DNA from: Coix lacryma-jobi var. lacryma-jobi
Taxonomy: Eukaryota > Streptophyta > Magnoliopsida > Poales > Poaceae
Length of the DNA stretch: 64,000 nt
Assembly: GCA_009763385.1 (NCBI GenBank)
Contig: VDCT01000312.1
Coordinates: 248,001 to 312,000, forward strand
Direction: 5' to 3'
Position 1 is the stretch's first letter. Every line of letters starts with the position of its first letter. Of the stretch, positions 10,876 through 22,800 are shown one piece after another. Both the position numbers and the translations under genes were made by a program. Below the pieces are notes generated by a model that searched no databases, had not been told where the DNA came from, and worked only from the letters and a program-made list of their open reading frames with translations.

Positions 10876-12657
10876 TGAAGGTAGGGACAATCAACATAGC
10901 AACATGGTAAGAGATGTTCTTAAGTGTATCCCCAAGCTTAGATTTGCAAAAATCAAGATTGGATGAATGTAATTCAATGTTGCATGATGATTAGTTGGAC
11001 ATACCATGTGTTTGTTGTTCCTTCGAACATTTTTGCTCTAGACCTGTAAAGGTTAGTGATGAGAATACCCAAAGGAATATTTTCACAATTATATCCCTAC
11101 ACTCATTACACACGGGCAGCGCAAAAGGAAGGTGAAAACTGATCTGAAAAGTGCTTGTTTTAGGACACTGAGCTTGTCTTTGGGAAACCTTCAAGATATG
11201 ATTTGGTGAAGTGGTTTCCCCTCCAACACCAACTTAAGAGCACTACGAGATCTACAAAATTTGTGATAAACATATGAAGGACCGAAAGTGCTACCAGAAA
11301 GCGACCAGAGGGGGGGGGGGGGTGAATGGGAGCTTCAAAATTTCCTGCCGGAAACTTGTTGCCACTGTCCCGTGAATCTCCCCAAGAGCAAACCCTAGAG
11401 ATCGTAAGTGTCCACGACCCTAGATGTAGGGTGGATGCTTCCAAGAAGCACAGCGAGACACTACACGACTCTAGGAACCCAACGCAAAAGCCGGAAATTA
11501 GAACCGACAACGAACGAACGAACGGCGAACGAAACTGCGCAGACCCAGCAGCATCGGACGCTGGCAGCGTCCGATGCCAAAACACTGGAAGCGTCCGATG
11601 TAAAAACGGCCTGTCTGGATCCTTACTGGACACTCATCGGACGCTGTGAACAGTGAACCTTCAGCGTCCGATGGCTACACAACGGAGCCTCCGATGGACA
11701 ACGGAGCGTCCGATGGTAGCGTCCGTTGCTCCTTTAAAACTGTCAGAACTTGACACGTGGCAATGGAGCGTCCGATGCTATTCGGGTCAGCGTTCGATGC
11801 CACGAACCCTAGCGTCCGATGCTCCCGATTCAGTGCTGTTCTTCCACAAATTCAACCCGATCTCCTCCGAATCAAAAGCACTAAGACTTAGACTTGGTAT
11901 GAGGAGTTCCAAGGAGGTTAGTGAGCTATCCCAAAAGAATCATGGCTCGAACCTAACTCCAAATCGTTGAATTGGAAGAAATCGGGGCAAAGGGAACAAA
12001 AACTGATCCAAGAGAAAAATCAACCGATCTACTAGCTCGTGAGATTAGAGGTGGATTCCTTCGGTGGAAAGAAGTGCCTCACGATCTAGAACAACTTGGT
12101 TCAAACGGATTTGCAAGAGATGCACCGAACAAAAAGATCGATCGACGGGAAAAACGTGGAGAAGAGCAACCCGCGAAGAACACGAACAAAACGCGAATCA
12201 CAACCACGAATTTGCAACCGTGTGGCTACCACACGCTACAATAGTGAGATTACGGTCTCACTTCCTCAAAATCTCATGGACACAGAGGTATGATTGTCTT
12301 CTCTGTGGATCTCAGTTCGCTACAGCAAGGGAGAGGGAGAACAGGAAAACCTAGAAGGCAAAATAGCAAATGACTGAGATAGATGGGGAGGTGGGTGTCT
12401 CCCCCTACTTATCCTAATTATAACTATTCCTAATTCCCACTCTACCCCTAACTACTTACAGATCGAACCAGCTAAACCCTAAGGTTATTCTGGACCAACT
12501 CGATGGTAGGTGGATCCGACGGCCACGCCCGCACAACTCGTAGCGTTGCCTCGACGCAACCTCCCGATTGCTGCCACGTGCCGCCACCGCTCTGCGTCCT
12601 CTTCGCGGACTCCGCCCCCGGTTTTGTGGCCCAAACCGGGAAACCAGCCTTCACAGC
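10876..12657 (-). repeat. Sirevirus 5' LTR (right, truncated)
   Basis: These 1,782 bases match left LTR 1048-2804. The copy stops inside the hairpin array, directly after 'cttcacagc', where the Athila-like element begins. The remaining ~570 bases, which would hold the LTR start and five of the six hairpins, are not found elsewhere in the window. It keeps the canonical TTCA end beside the PBS and has one extra AGCGTCCGATG unit relative to the left copy. Confidence 0.92.
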
Positions 12658-14528
12658 TGTTGGTAGTTCTTAGCTTCACTAAAGATAGTGCTAGGCAACT
12701 ATCCCCGGCAACGGCCCAAAGATGCTTGTAGCAAGACCGGTCACTATACCTAAAGGAGTGGAGCTAAAGCAGCTCTCTACTAATGCCAAGCGGGGTTGTC
12801 AATCCCGACACTAGTAGGAGCTAGCTAGAGAGAATGCAATCTACCAGGAGGAGATTCTGCAAGCGCACAGAACTATCGTAGCAGCACTTCGCCTGGGAGT
12901 ACCAGGTGTCGATTTATTTGATCCCAAGGGAAGGCTAGGGTGGTGTATGTGTCGAGTCAAGGAGGGGATGAGAGTCGAAGAAATAATAAAAGAGAAAAGG
13001 GTAAAAGGGAAGAGAAGGGATGGAAGGCTAGAAAGAATATATGGATGGATAGGTCAGGATGAAATGGATGGCTAAGGTAAGGTGGATGGATAGGTAGATA
13101 GAGGGAATAGGATAACTAAGGGTGACTAACTAATAACTATTCCTAGATAACTACAAAGCAAGATAACTACGAAGCGAGACAGTTACGAAGTAGGGCAGGC
13201 AAAAGACAATAAAGCAACTAAGTTAAGTATAGTTTTATTCCTATCTTGTCAAGTATCGAGGCGTACTAGCCTTTACCACTTACTTAGGTTGAACGCTAGC
13301 ACAACGAGCCTTACTGTTAAACTGGGCCAACTACGTGGTGGAATTCAAGGCGCACAGGGCTGTCACCACCTGCTTGCTACCACAGCTATCCGGGGGTCCA
13401 GCCGTATCTGAAGGTAAGCCTATAACTAAGCACCACGCTTAATTATATTCTAACTATCTCTACCCTAGCTTTGAATAGAGACACCCTTGCGGACGTCAGA
13501 GCAAACACTTGACTTAATAAGATAAACACTAAACGAACTAAGCAACTTATTGGCAAAGATCAAACACTAAGCTCACTAGAGATTAACTACTATGGCTAAG
13601 TGAATTGAACTGTAGGATAGCTAGGCACTCAAGCAATCAATCAAGTATACCACTCAATACTGATAAGTAGAATAAAGTAATACTTGAAATGATGAACTAG
13701 AATATAGTAAGTGCTTGAGTAACAAGAGCAAAACCTGAACTGAAGATGAAGGAAGACTCTTTCCAGCTCCAGAACCGATCACTCACACGCCTCTACTCTT
13801 GAGCTAACCCTTGAGCAGTGCTACCGCGAGGGCGAAGATGCCTTGCTCTACTAGCTACCTACTTGCCTAAGCTCTCTAAGCTTCTAACCTAACTCTCACT
13901 TGCTTCTCTTGCTTGTGTGTTGCTCTTGGATGGTACTCTTGGGTGTGTGATGGTACGAATGAAGTAGTGTCGCCAGGGGGGTATTTATAGCCCAAATGAG
14001 TGAGGAGGGTTCTTATAGTGGGCAGCCAATCGACCTAGGGTTAGGTCAGGTGGCGGGCGCCACCCCGTACTGGCGGCCGCTAGCTCCCTGGCCGTTGGAT
14101 GAACCGCCTCTGCTTCAACGGCATCAAGGTGGTTGTCCAAGGTGGTTTGGAGGTCGGTTGCATGTCCTAGCAACCGACATTCAGCCTTGATCCACGCGAC
14201 TTCATCCTGAGCCGTCCGATGCCACTGACTTAGTGACCAAGGGCCAAGATTTGGCTCTAGGGAGGTCACACGGATCGGTGACGTGGCAGGGAGGCCAACC
14301 CAAGTGGCGGGCGCCACCCCCCTTAGGCCCATTTGGGCCCTGCTGAGTGGGCTTGGCCTCTGGTGGGTCCATATGTCCAAATTTGGTTCAAATCCTGCAT
14401 TCAAATAAAATTCTATGGACATGTGGAATTTGGTTAGTTTGAAACCTATTTGACTACATTTCATGCCTTTTTGGTGAACTTTAGGGTCAAATGTTGACGG
14501 TAAAACAGGTGTTTAAGGACCGTCAACA
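12658..14528 (-). repeat. Athila-like 3' LTR (left)
   Basis: A 1,871-base LTR bounded TGTTGGTAG...CCGTCAACA on the plus strand. It matches 17882-19812 closely except for one internal patch (13626-13850 here against 18857-19124 there) where the copies are almost unrelated. It contains a GGAT-rich run near 13020-13110, two GGTGGCGGGCGCCACC-type palindromes near 14050 and 14302, and a PBS-like relic (12702-12718) close to the U5 end. Confidence 0.9.
12702..12718 (-). other. Relic of a primer binding site inside the LTR (left copy)
   Basis: The minus strand reads TGGGCCGTTGCCGGGGA, nearly the working PBS TGGCGCCGTTGCCGGGGA, and the neighbouring 'gatgcttgta' parallels 'aatgcttgtt' beside the true PBS. 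The same relic is in the other LTR at 17926-17942. The last 60 or so bases of the LTR therefore look like an extension past an older PBS. Confidence 0.7.
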
Positions 14529-14540
14529 AGGTCCCCCAAG
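14529..14540 (-). other. Polypurine tract of the Athila-like element
   Basis: The minus strand CTTGGGGGACCT abuts the LTR start TGTTGACGG. A very similar block lies internally at 15971-15990 (see the findings). Confidence 0.8.
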
Positions 14541-16296
14541 CTAACCTGTTGCTTGTCCTCGAGCAACAATGCGGTTTAAGCATTGAGCATGAAATGGATA
14601 GCAGCTTAAGATGTCTGCAAGTGCATATTGTATAGTGAGAAATAACTTAGCATATATCATTAATCATAGCAATGTGGGGCTTATAGCTTTTCACTTCAAA
14701 CATGCAAGAGTGAAATAAAGCAGTAGATAGGAAACTTTTATCTTGCTTAGGTTTGACTAGGATTCTGTCTGGAGGTTTTTCAAGGTTTTCAAAAGATAAC
14801 AACTTGCTTAAGTCCTCCAAGATTCACTCAATCACTCAATGGTGTTTAAATCCTCACTTAGGCCAAAATGTAGCCTCTCCTATTTCTAAAGAATGATATG
14901 TGGAGTTATAGGTAGGCTAAGAACCATGAGCAAATTGCCTGATGTTTATTGTTAAGCTAGACACTCAGATCATAAGGAGCAGCAAATCATAAAAATGGAT
15001 CAAGATGTGCATGTGTGGTTATGTGGAAGTGTATGGAGAGATATTTCATAATCCTTCCTAGTTAATTTCTGGGGTCTAGAGCTAATGATAATTCTCTTTT
15101 TTTTTGGGATACATAGTGAGTAGACAGAAGATGTGTCCTCACATTTTCTTAGGACATAGTCCTCTCTTGAGCTACTTTGCTCACTTTTTTTTCACAGGAC
15201 ATAGTCCTTTCTTGAGCTATTTTGCTCATTTTTCTCTCTCTCTCTTTTAGCTCTAGATTTCCCCAGACATCTATAGGAAAGGATTTTTGAAATGAGTAGG
15301 GAAAGGGAGAGAAATGCTTATTCCCAGTGTAGGAATAGCATAAGGCTAGCAATGGGATGTTTGGTAGGGTATTGCATATCTCCAGTGTAGAGAATAAGCA
15401 ATTTATTTGGTGGTTGCAAACTTCCAAAGTGGAAAGTAGGCAAATTATGGTGGGTGTACGTGAATCTTGATTCAAAAGATATGATAAGCTTCTCTACTAA
15501 GATCTATGAGGTCTAACAAAGCTCAACACAAACAAAGCTCTTTGTGGTTTTGACTAATGACTAACAAATATTTGGCTGGTGGTGGGATGGGATAAAATCT
15601 AGGAGGAACTTTGAGCAAGGTTTTCATAATTTTTAAAAGAAATCCTCCAGATTAGGTCCTAATTTCACCTTAGCAAGTTTAAAGAATTACTCCATTTCTT
15701 ACTAACTTTATTCACTAAGCATGATTTCAGTTAAAGCATGTGCAACCCACAAAAGCTACAACTTTAGATAAGACTAGTCATTCAAACCATAATAATTGCA
15801 TTTGCATGACATATTTCAAATCTTATTCAGGTTTCAACTTGTTTAAGCAGATGTTATCAGTTTTATTCATGGAGTGGTTATTTAGGCAAGCATGTGACAT
15901 TCAAAAGATATATAATTTAAGAACTGAATGTAAAGTGTAGGCTTGAGACATACCTTATCGGAGCGGGAGTCTCCCCCAAGCTGGCTTCTTGCTTGGTGAA
16001 AGATCTTCTTCGTCTCAGTCGGAGCTCTTGTTCTCATTTTATTAAAAGGAAACTATCTAATGTTGTGAAAAGGGAAACTATCCTATTTTGATATTTTATT
16101 GTTCTAACTAAGTTAACATATACCTATGCATAAAACTAATGATAACTGATTTTTTATTTTTTTTAGTTTCATGCATGACATATGTTATTTATTCGAAAAA
16201 GGGAAAATTGAAGGGAAATTAAAAGTAAAACCATACCTTAGGTCCATGGAGTTTCAATCTTATCGGGTGGATCTTCTTCCTTGGGCACTTCTTCTC
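14541..16296 (-). other. Non-coding internal region replacing pol
   Basis: There are no polymerase or integrase motifs in any frame; the sequence is AT-rich with short runs of T. A second PPT-like block is at 15971-15990. The region stands where an autonomous Athila element would carry most of its protease, RT, RNase H and integrase. Confidence 0.75.
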
Positions 16297-17694
16297 TTAG
16301 TACTCCATCGGGTTCTTCTTCTTTTGGCACCTCTCCCTTGTTATGTGAGTCACACTCGATCCTAAATCACACATGGCATTTTTAAAGACTTCACCAAAGA
16401 TGGAGCATCTAATTATGGGACTACCAGGATCACCCTTTTCAACAGTCATGGTTTGATCTTCATAATAGTTAAAATACTTTATTTCAACCATATTTGCAGT
16501 TTCCATGTCAGGTTTAGCAGGAATTTTGCCAGATTCAAAAGATGGTATGATAGCAGCAAGTTGAGCTAATTGGGTTTCTAACATCTTATTAAAGCTAAGT
16601 TGATTTTTCAGAGCAGATGAGAAATCTTCCAATTTAGCATTTATATTGTCAAGGGCTTTATCATTCGACATTAATTTCTTATTCAAAAATTCAGTAGTTC
16701 TACCTTGTGAGTAAACTAAATTCTTTAAGAACGAGAAATCATCAGAATTATGAAAATTAGAGCGAGGGAATGAATTGTTACCTTGAGAATTGGAGTGCTG
16801 ATTCCATCCTTGATTCTGTTGACGGAAACCGTTACTGTTGTTAATGAAGTTCAAATCTTCATGTAGCTCTGGGCAGTGGCTCCCAGAATGTCCGGTTTCT
16901 CCACAGACTTCACAAGACATGTAGGATTCCAGAGATTGGACACTCTCCTGTTGGTTCATCTTATCACAGCTGTCCAGCTTCTTTGCCAGCAGGTCCATCT
17001 TGGCCACGATCATGTCGGCCTCCTTAAGGGAATGTATACCTCACTTACGGGGCTGTAGTCTTTCGTCATTCCATCCTTGGTTCGACACCATCTTCTCTAT
17101 GAGAGCCTTAGCATCTGCAACATTCAGAGAAAAGAATGCACCGCCGGCGGCGGCATCCAAATGGCTTCTAGAGAGTGGGGTTAGGCCATGGTAGAAGTTC
17201 TGGATCAATAGCCAGTCCTCCATACCATGGTGCGGACAAGCAGCGATGTACTCTTGCAACCTCTCCCAAGCTTCGGGAATAGACTCCTCGGCTTGTTGCG
17301 TAAAGCTAGAGATTTTGTTGCGAATAGCGTTCGTCTTGCCCATAGGAAAGAATTTGGCGAGAAAAGCATTGGAACATTTGTCCCATGTGTCTACAGCGTT
17401 GCGATCGGTATAGAACCATTGCTTCGCTTTTCCTAGCAAAGAGAAAGGAAAGAGACGAAGACGGATGGCTTCTTGGGTTATCCCCTTAATGGTGAAGGTG
17501 CCGCAAATCTCCAAAAATTGTTTGAGGTGAGCATTGGCATCCTCATCAGCCTTGCCACAGAATGGGCTAGCTTGGACCATCGTGATCAGAGTCGGTTTCA
17601 ACTCAAAATTGAGGTTGGCATTGATCACGTCTGGTCCTATCGCTACATTAGCGGCAGAAGGAGCAGAAAACTCACGAATGGTCTTATTGGCCAT
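16297..17694 (-). pseudogene. Athila-like gag with truncated protease start
   Basis: The likely start is the ATG at 17694 (MANKTIREFSAP), about 160 bases inside the PBS; the frame is open upstream into the LTR but that is leader. The retrotransposon gag core follows (the block ending LFPFSLLGKAKQWF; then FLAKFFPMGKTNAIRNKI; then IAACPHHGMEDWLLIQNFY). A single TGA at 17041-17043 interrupts the frame; reading continues in the same frame to a CCHC zinc knuckle (CEVCGETGHSGSHC) and an Asn/Gln-rich stretch. The end (ending NAMCDLGSSVT) resembles the protease active-site entry of Athila polyproteins, then the frame stops, so pol was lost just after this point. With one premature stop, gag of this copy is probably not full length. 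Confidence 0.85.
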
Positions 17695-17854
17695 CGTGAA
17701 GATAGAACGAGATAAGAAAGAAAGAAGTTGAAGAGGATGAAGGAAAAAGATAAGAAGAACTAAAGAAAGAAAGAATGGGGTAAGATGGGATTCGCTAAGC
17801 GGGAGCTTGAGCGAAGATAAATTCGACACGGACTCAACCGATACACCGATTGCC

Positions 17855-17873
17855 TTCCCCGGCAACGGCGCCA
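17855..17873 (-). other. Primer binding site (tRNA-Asp type)
   Basis: The minus strand TGGCGCCGTTGCCGGGGAA is complementary to the 3' end of plant tRNA-Asp, the usual primer of Athila and related gypsy elements. Eight bases (17874-17881) separate it from the LTR. Confidence 0.85.
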
Positions 17874-17881
17874 GAAATGCT

Positions 17882-19812
17882 TGTTGGTAGTTCTTAGCTT
17901 CACTAAAGATAGTGCTAGGCAACTATCCCCGGCAACGGCCCAGAGATGCTTGTAGCAAGACCAGTCACTATACCTAAAGGAGTGGAGCTAAAGCAGCTAT
18001 CTACTAATGCTAAGCGGGGTTGTCAATCCCGACACTAGTAGGAGCTAGCTAGAGAGAATGCAATCTACGAGGAGGAGATTCTGCAAGCGCACAGAACTAT
18101 CGTAGCAGCACTTCGCCTGGGAGTACCAGGTGTCGATTTATTTGATCCCAAGGGAAGGCTAGGGTGGTGTATGAGTCGAGTCAAGGAGGGGATGAGAGTC
18201 AAAGAAATAAGAAAAGAGAAAAGGGGAAAAGGGAAGAGAAGGGATGGAAGGCTAGAAAGAATATATGGATGGATAGGTAAGGATGAAATGGATGGCTAAG
18301 GTAAGGTGGATGGATAGGTAGATAGAGGGAATAGGATAACTAAGGGTGACTAACTACTAACTACTAACTACTCCTAGATAACTACAAAGCAAGATAACTA
18401 CGAAGCGAGACAGTTACGAAGCAGGGCAGGCAAAAGACAATAAAGTAACTAAGTTGAGTATAGTTTTATTCCTATCTTGTCAAGTATCGAGGCGTAATAG
18501 CCTTTACCACCTACTTAGGTTGAACGCTAGCACAACGAGCCTTACTGTTAAACTAGGCCAACTACGTGGTGGAATTCAAGGCGCACAGGGCTGTCACCAC
18601 CTGCTTGCTACCACAGCTATCCGGGGGTCCAGCTGTATCTGAAGGTAAGTCTATAACTAAGCACCACGCTTAACTATATTCTAACTATCTCTACCCTAGC
18701 TTTGAATAGAGACACCCTTGCAGACGTTAGAGCAAACACTTGACTTAATAAGATAAACACTAAACTAACTAAGCAACCTATTGGCAAAGATCAAACACTA
18801 AGCTCACTAGAGATTAACTACTATGGCTAAGTGAATTGAACTGTAGGATAGCTAGGTCACACTCAAGGTACTTGATAAAGTAATACTGAAAGTAATACTG
18901 AAAGTAATGCTTAAAGTAATACTGAGATAAAGATAAATGTACCTGAGATACAAGAGAGCAAACCAGACCAGAGACGCCGGGAAATCAACCGACCTCCGAT
19001 GCCAGTCGCTTGCACCCGCTTCTCTCTTAGCAAGCTCTACGCTAATAATGCCAAGGACTTAGGCTAAGCTGTGCTAAACTAAGAGCCGCGCTGTAGCGAG
19101 GGCACTAGAGCTATACTCTCTCTGCTAGCTAACCTACTTGCCAAAGCTCTCTAAGCTTCTAACCTAACTCTCACTTGCTTCTCTTGCTTTGCTTGGGATG
19201 GTACTTGGTGTGAGATGGTACTGGTACCTCAGGGGGGTATTTATAGCCCAAATGAGTGAGGGGGGTTCTTATAGTGGGCAGCCAACCGACCTAGGGTTAG
19301 GTCAGGTGGTGGGCGCCACCCCCTACTGGCGGCCGCCAGCTCCCTGGCCGTTGGATGAACCGCCTCTGCTTCAACGGCATCCAGGTGGTTGTCCAAGGCG
19401 GTTTGGAGGTCGGTTGCATGTCCTAGCAACCGACATTCAGCCTTGATCCACGCCACTCCTCCCTGAGTCGTCCGATGCCACTGACCTAGTGACCAAGGGC
19501 CAGGATTTGGCCTTGGGGAGGTCACACGGATCGGTGAAATGGCAGGTGGTGGCACTTGGGCCAACCCAAGTGGCGGGCGCCACCTAGGGGTGGCGGGCGC
19601 CACCCCCCTTAGGCCCATTTGGGCCTTGCTGAGTGGGCTTGGCTCCTGGTGGGTCCAAATGTCCAAATTTGGTTCAAATCCTGCATTCAAATAGAATTCT
19701 ATGGACATGTGGAATGCCGTTAGTTTGAAACCTATTTGACTACATTTCATGCCTTTTTGGTGGACTTTAGGGTCAAATGTTGATGGTAAAACAGGTGTTT
19801 AAGGACCGTCAA
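17882..19812 (-). repeat. Athila-like 5' LTR (right, last 2 bases missing)
   Basis: Direct repeat of 12658-14528. It ends ...GGACCGTCAA without the final CA, where the chromovirus LTR begins. It differs from the left copy in patch 18857-19124 and by an extra palindrome unit (GTGGCGGGCGCCAC at 19570-19583 and again at 19590-19605). Its U5 end carries the PBS relic at 17926-17942. Confidence 0.9.
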
Positions 19813-22800
19813 TGTAACAGAACCGACCAATTTGCACCAGATTAAGCACCGAATCGCTGCTTTCACAGAGATTACAAGTACTTAAGCTCGTACAAACCCG
19901 GTAGTCCGGAAATCTCGAAGGATTTCAAGTCATTCAACTTTAACCAAGATCGTAATAGATTAGCGTACATGCCCACAAGGTACATTCAGTTCGCACATAG
20001 TTCAAATACATCGGAGTTCGATAGTTATTACAAACCATAGTTTTGAATTCAAAGCGGAAGCAACATAGTTTTGAAACACAAGTCCTTAGTTCACAATACG
20101 GTGCCATATGCCTGATCCGTCCACAAAAGCATCAGGGAAGATAAGGATTGACCATGCCCATGGTCTAGTCACTGCCCTCGACGGGATACAGACATTTCTC
20201 GCAGTAGCCGAAGAAACATTGCCCATCTGCAACAACAAGGGATAGAACCCTGAGTACGAGAAGGTACTCAGCTAGACTTACCCGTCATAAACCAGAAATA
20301 ACCGACACCAAGGATTATGCAAGGCTGTATCTGGGGTTGGCCATACTTACCTTTTGCATAAAAGCACTTTATTATTAACTAATCATCATTAGAGCATTAG
20401 CAGTCACTTTTATGTAATCAGCCTGATTATCTAGATTTGCACCTGATCTAGAGCAAACACTTGACTACTTATTCAAGCAAGAGTGACTATTTCATCAATA
20501 GCCTTTCAGATTCATCAACCATAACCATCATTAATTCCATATATTACTACGGTAACACATGCTCAGTCAAGTTACTCACTAACCAGGAGCGATGGCGATT
20601 ATAATCGATTCCTACCAGCTGGGGACAAAATGTCGCACACTCGCCCGACACACCCTGCCAGGCGGCCGTTGGCGACCACTCAGGAGGTTCGAGAACCCAA
20701 GTCGCGGAACGGCCATGGACCCTTCTACACCGAGGGTTATCTCAATGCCAGGTCGCTCAGCTATTAACTGCCCACGGTCATGCCAGGTCGATCAGGCCCT
20801 GCCTGCCCTCGGACCATGCCAGGTCGATCAGAATAGTTGCCCACGGTACATATAAGGCCCTGGGTGTTAGGCGTCAACGTCTCCGTCACCGGCTCGAAAC
20901 ACCTTACTCGGCTTCACGGGAGGTACCTGCACCTGCTCCGTTAAGTGATTGACGCGTTCAAAATGACTGAGGTGTGCCTTCGTCGGGTCCTAATCGACAC
21001 AGACGGGAGACTACTAGCACACAGAACCCATGTCCTGCTGCTCCTACATCCCGCCCGGTCTCAATTTAATTATCACATGGTTATATTCCACGATAGCACA
21101 AGGCTAAACATGATCAGTATCCACCTATATGCGGGAGACAGGAAATCACCCGACTTTTACCGGTCTAAGCAGGCTAAGCATAAACGAGCCTAGACTTATC
21201 AGGGATAACACGGTAATAATTGCAGGTGGACAAGGATAAGTAATAATGCATCAACAGTAGCAATCAATTCCTATAACCTAATGCAACATCCATTATCAGG
21301 TTAATTAGAAAACATTTGCAAACCGTAGGAGTTAGAATGCTCCGGGGCTTGCCTCGCTCGAAGTCGGCGGGGCGGTGATCACGGCACTCCGGCAGGTCCT
21401 CAGCGTCTCCTTCCGGGATCCTCTCCTCGGGTGTCTCCTCCTGACGCTGCTCCTCCGGTGTCTCTTGGGCTTCCACTACCGACCCTGCATGATGCGGTAC
21501 ATGAATGAATAACATGAATGCACATGGGATGCACGGTGATGCAACATGGAACAACGCATTTCAGGAGATAAGTACATGTCATCTACTGATATTCAACTTG
21601 TTAAGCTATGTTGTCACCACATCAAAGTATACTTGATGAGTTTATTACCCTCTAACTACTTGCTGAGATAAATCTAATTAAACTAGCCTATAACAGCAAC
21701 CTATCTTAGATAGCTTCAGAAAAATCTACCGAAATTACTGGGAGTTAACAACACCTATTCTAGCTCCCTGTCCAATTTTCATCTCATTTGGACTTAAACT
21801 CCATTCTCTATGAAAAAGACAAATTCTATCATGGAAAGGTGCTTTGAACTACACACCCTAGCAAAAAGTGTCAAACAACAGATTTCATAATTTTCTACTG
21901 AACTTCCTAACATGAGAACAGTGTGCATAAATTCTCAGGTTCATATTCCCCATATTTTAATTACTACAAAAATAAACAAGAAAACAACATTTAACCATTT
22001 TAAAAGTTACTGCTAACATAAATCACAGAACAACCTCATATTATATTTTTCTCTAAAACTACACATCCATACAAACCTAACAAAACTGGAATCATATTTT
22101 TCTGACTTATACATAATTAGTTATGCATTTTCCAAGTTATCAGCACTTTTCTTAACTTAAATAAATCTACACATAAAAATATCACCAAGAATGCATTCAA
22201 CAGTTTTCACTGATAGATCTGAACATGCTTGACCTAACAAAATTTGTTTCACCAGATTTGGACTTAAAATGAGCCTTGTAGGAATTTTTGAAGCCTTTAC
22301 ACAAATTCTGCAAAACAAAACTTAAAAAGGAAAACTCAATCCTATACGCTACGGACTTCGGCCGAGGCACAAGACAAGCGCTCAGCACACCCGGCGCGAT
22401 TCGGCTGAGGCCCGAGGCAAGGCTTCGGCACATTCGGCGCGATTCGGCTGAGGCCCGAGGCTCAGACACATTTTACCGATTCGCCCGAGGCTCAACCTAT
22501 TCGGCCGAGGCTACTGACCCAACCGAGACTAACTGACTCAACCGAGACTAGCTGACTCAACCGAGCACTTGACTTGGCTCGACTCGACCGAGGCTTACAC
22601 AACCGACCCGATCGAGGCTCGAGGCGAAGGCTCGGCGCTTCCGGCTTTCCGAGGCCTACGGCACCCAAGCTTTTCCCTTTCTCTCTTTCTTACTGCCAGT
22701 CGGGGCCCGCTGGTCAGGGCGACCAAGCTTCCGAGGCCAAGCTCGGCACGTTACCGCGCGAGGCCAGGCTCGGCAGTCAACGGCGGAGTTTAGCGCCGTG

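Larger units (their letters stand above)
1048..12657 (-). mobile_element. Ty1/copia Sirevirus-type LTR retrotransposon, 5' LTR truncated
   Basis: The element runs right to left: truncated 5' LTR (10876-12657), PBS (10862-10873), gag, protease, integrase, RT, RNase H, a 1.6-kb tail with several PPT-like tracts, PPT (3376-3390) and 3' LTR (1048-3375). Integrase before RT makes it copia. Two zinc knuckles in a long gag with a coiled-coil region, LTRs over 2 kb, repeated aagggggag tracts and palindromes in the LTR are the hallmarks of Sireviruses (SIRE/Maximus, maize Opie/Ji relatives). The LTRs look nearly identical over the shared part apart from a 24-base indel, so insertion looks recent, yet gag and pol carry several stops and frameshifts. 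No separate env-like ORF is seen downstream of RNase H. The Athila-like element starts inside its 5' LTR at 12658, and the last ~570 bases of that LTR are not found beyond it. Confidence 0.92.
12658..19812 (-). mobile_element. Ty3/gypsy Athila-like non-autonomous retrotransposon (gag only)
   Basis: Right to left: 5' LTR (17882-19812), tRNA-Asp-type PBS (17855-17873), gag, about 1.75 kb without coding potential, PPT (14529-14540) and 3' LTR (12658-14528). Gag style, the start of a protease motif and the tRNA-Asp primer point to the Athila group of Ty3/gypsy. RT, RNase H and integrase are absent, so movement would need enzymes from a full-length relative. The element inserted into the Sirevirus 5' LTR; its left 5-base flank is 'acagc'. 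Its right end lacks the final CA and any target-site duplication because the chromovirus LTR starts there. Confidence 0.85.
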
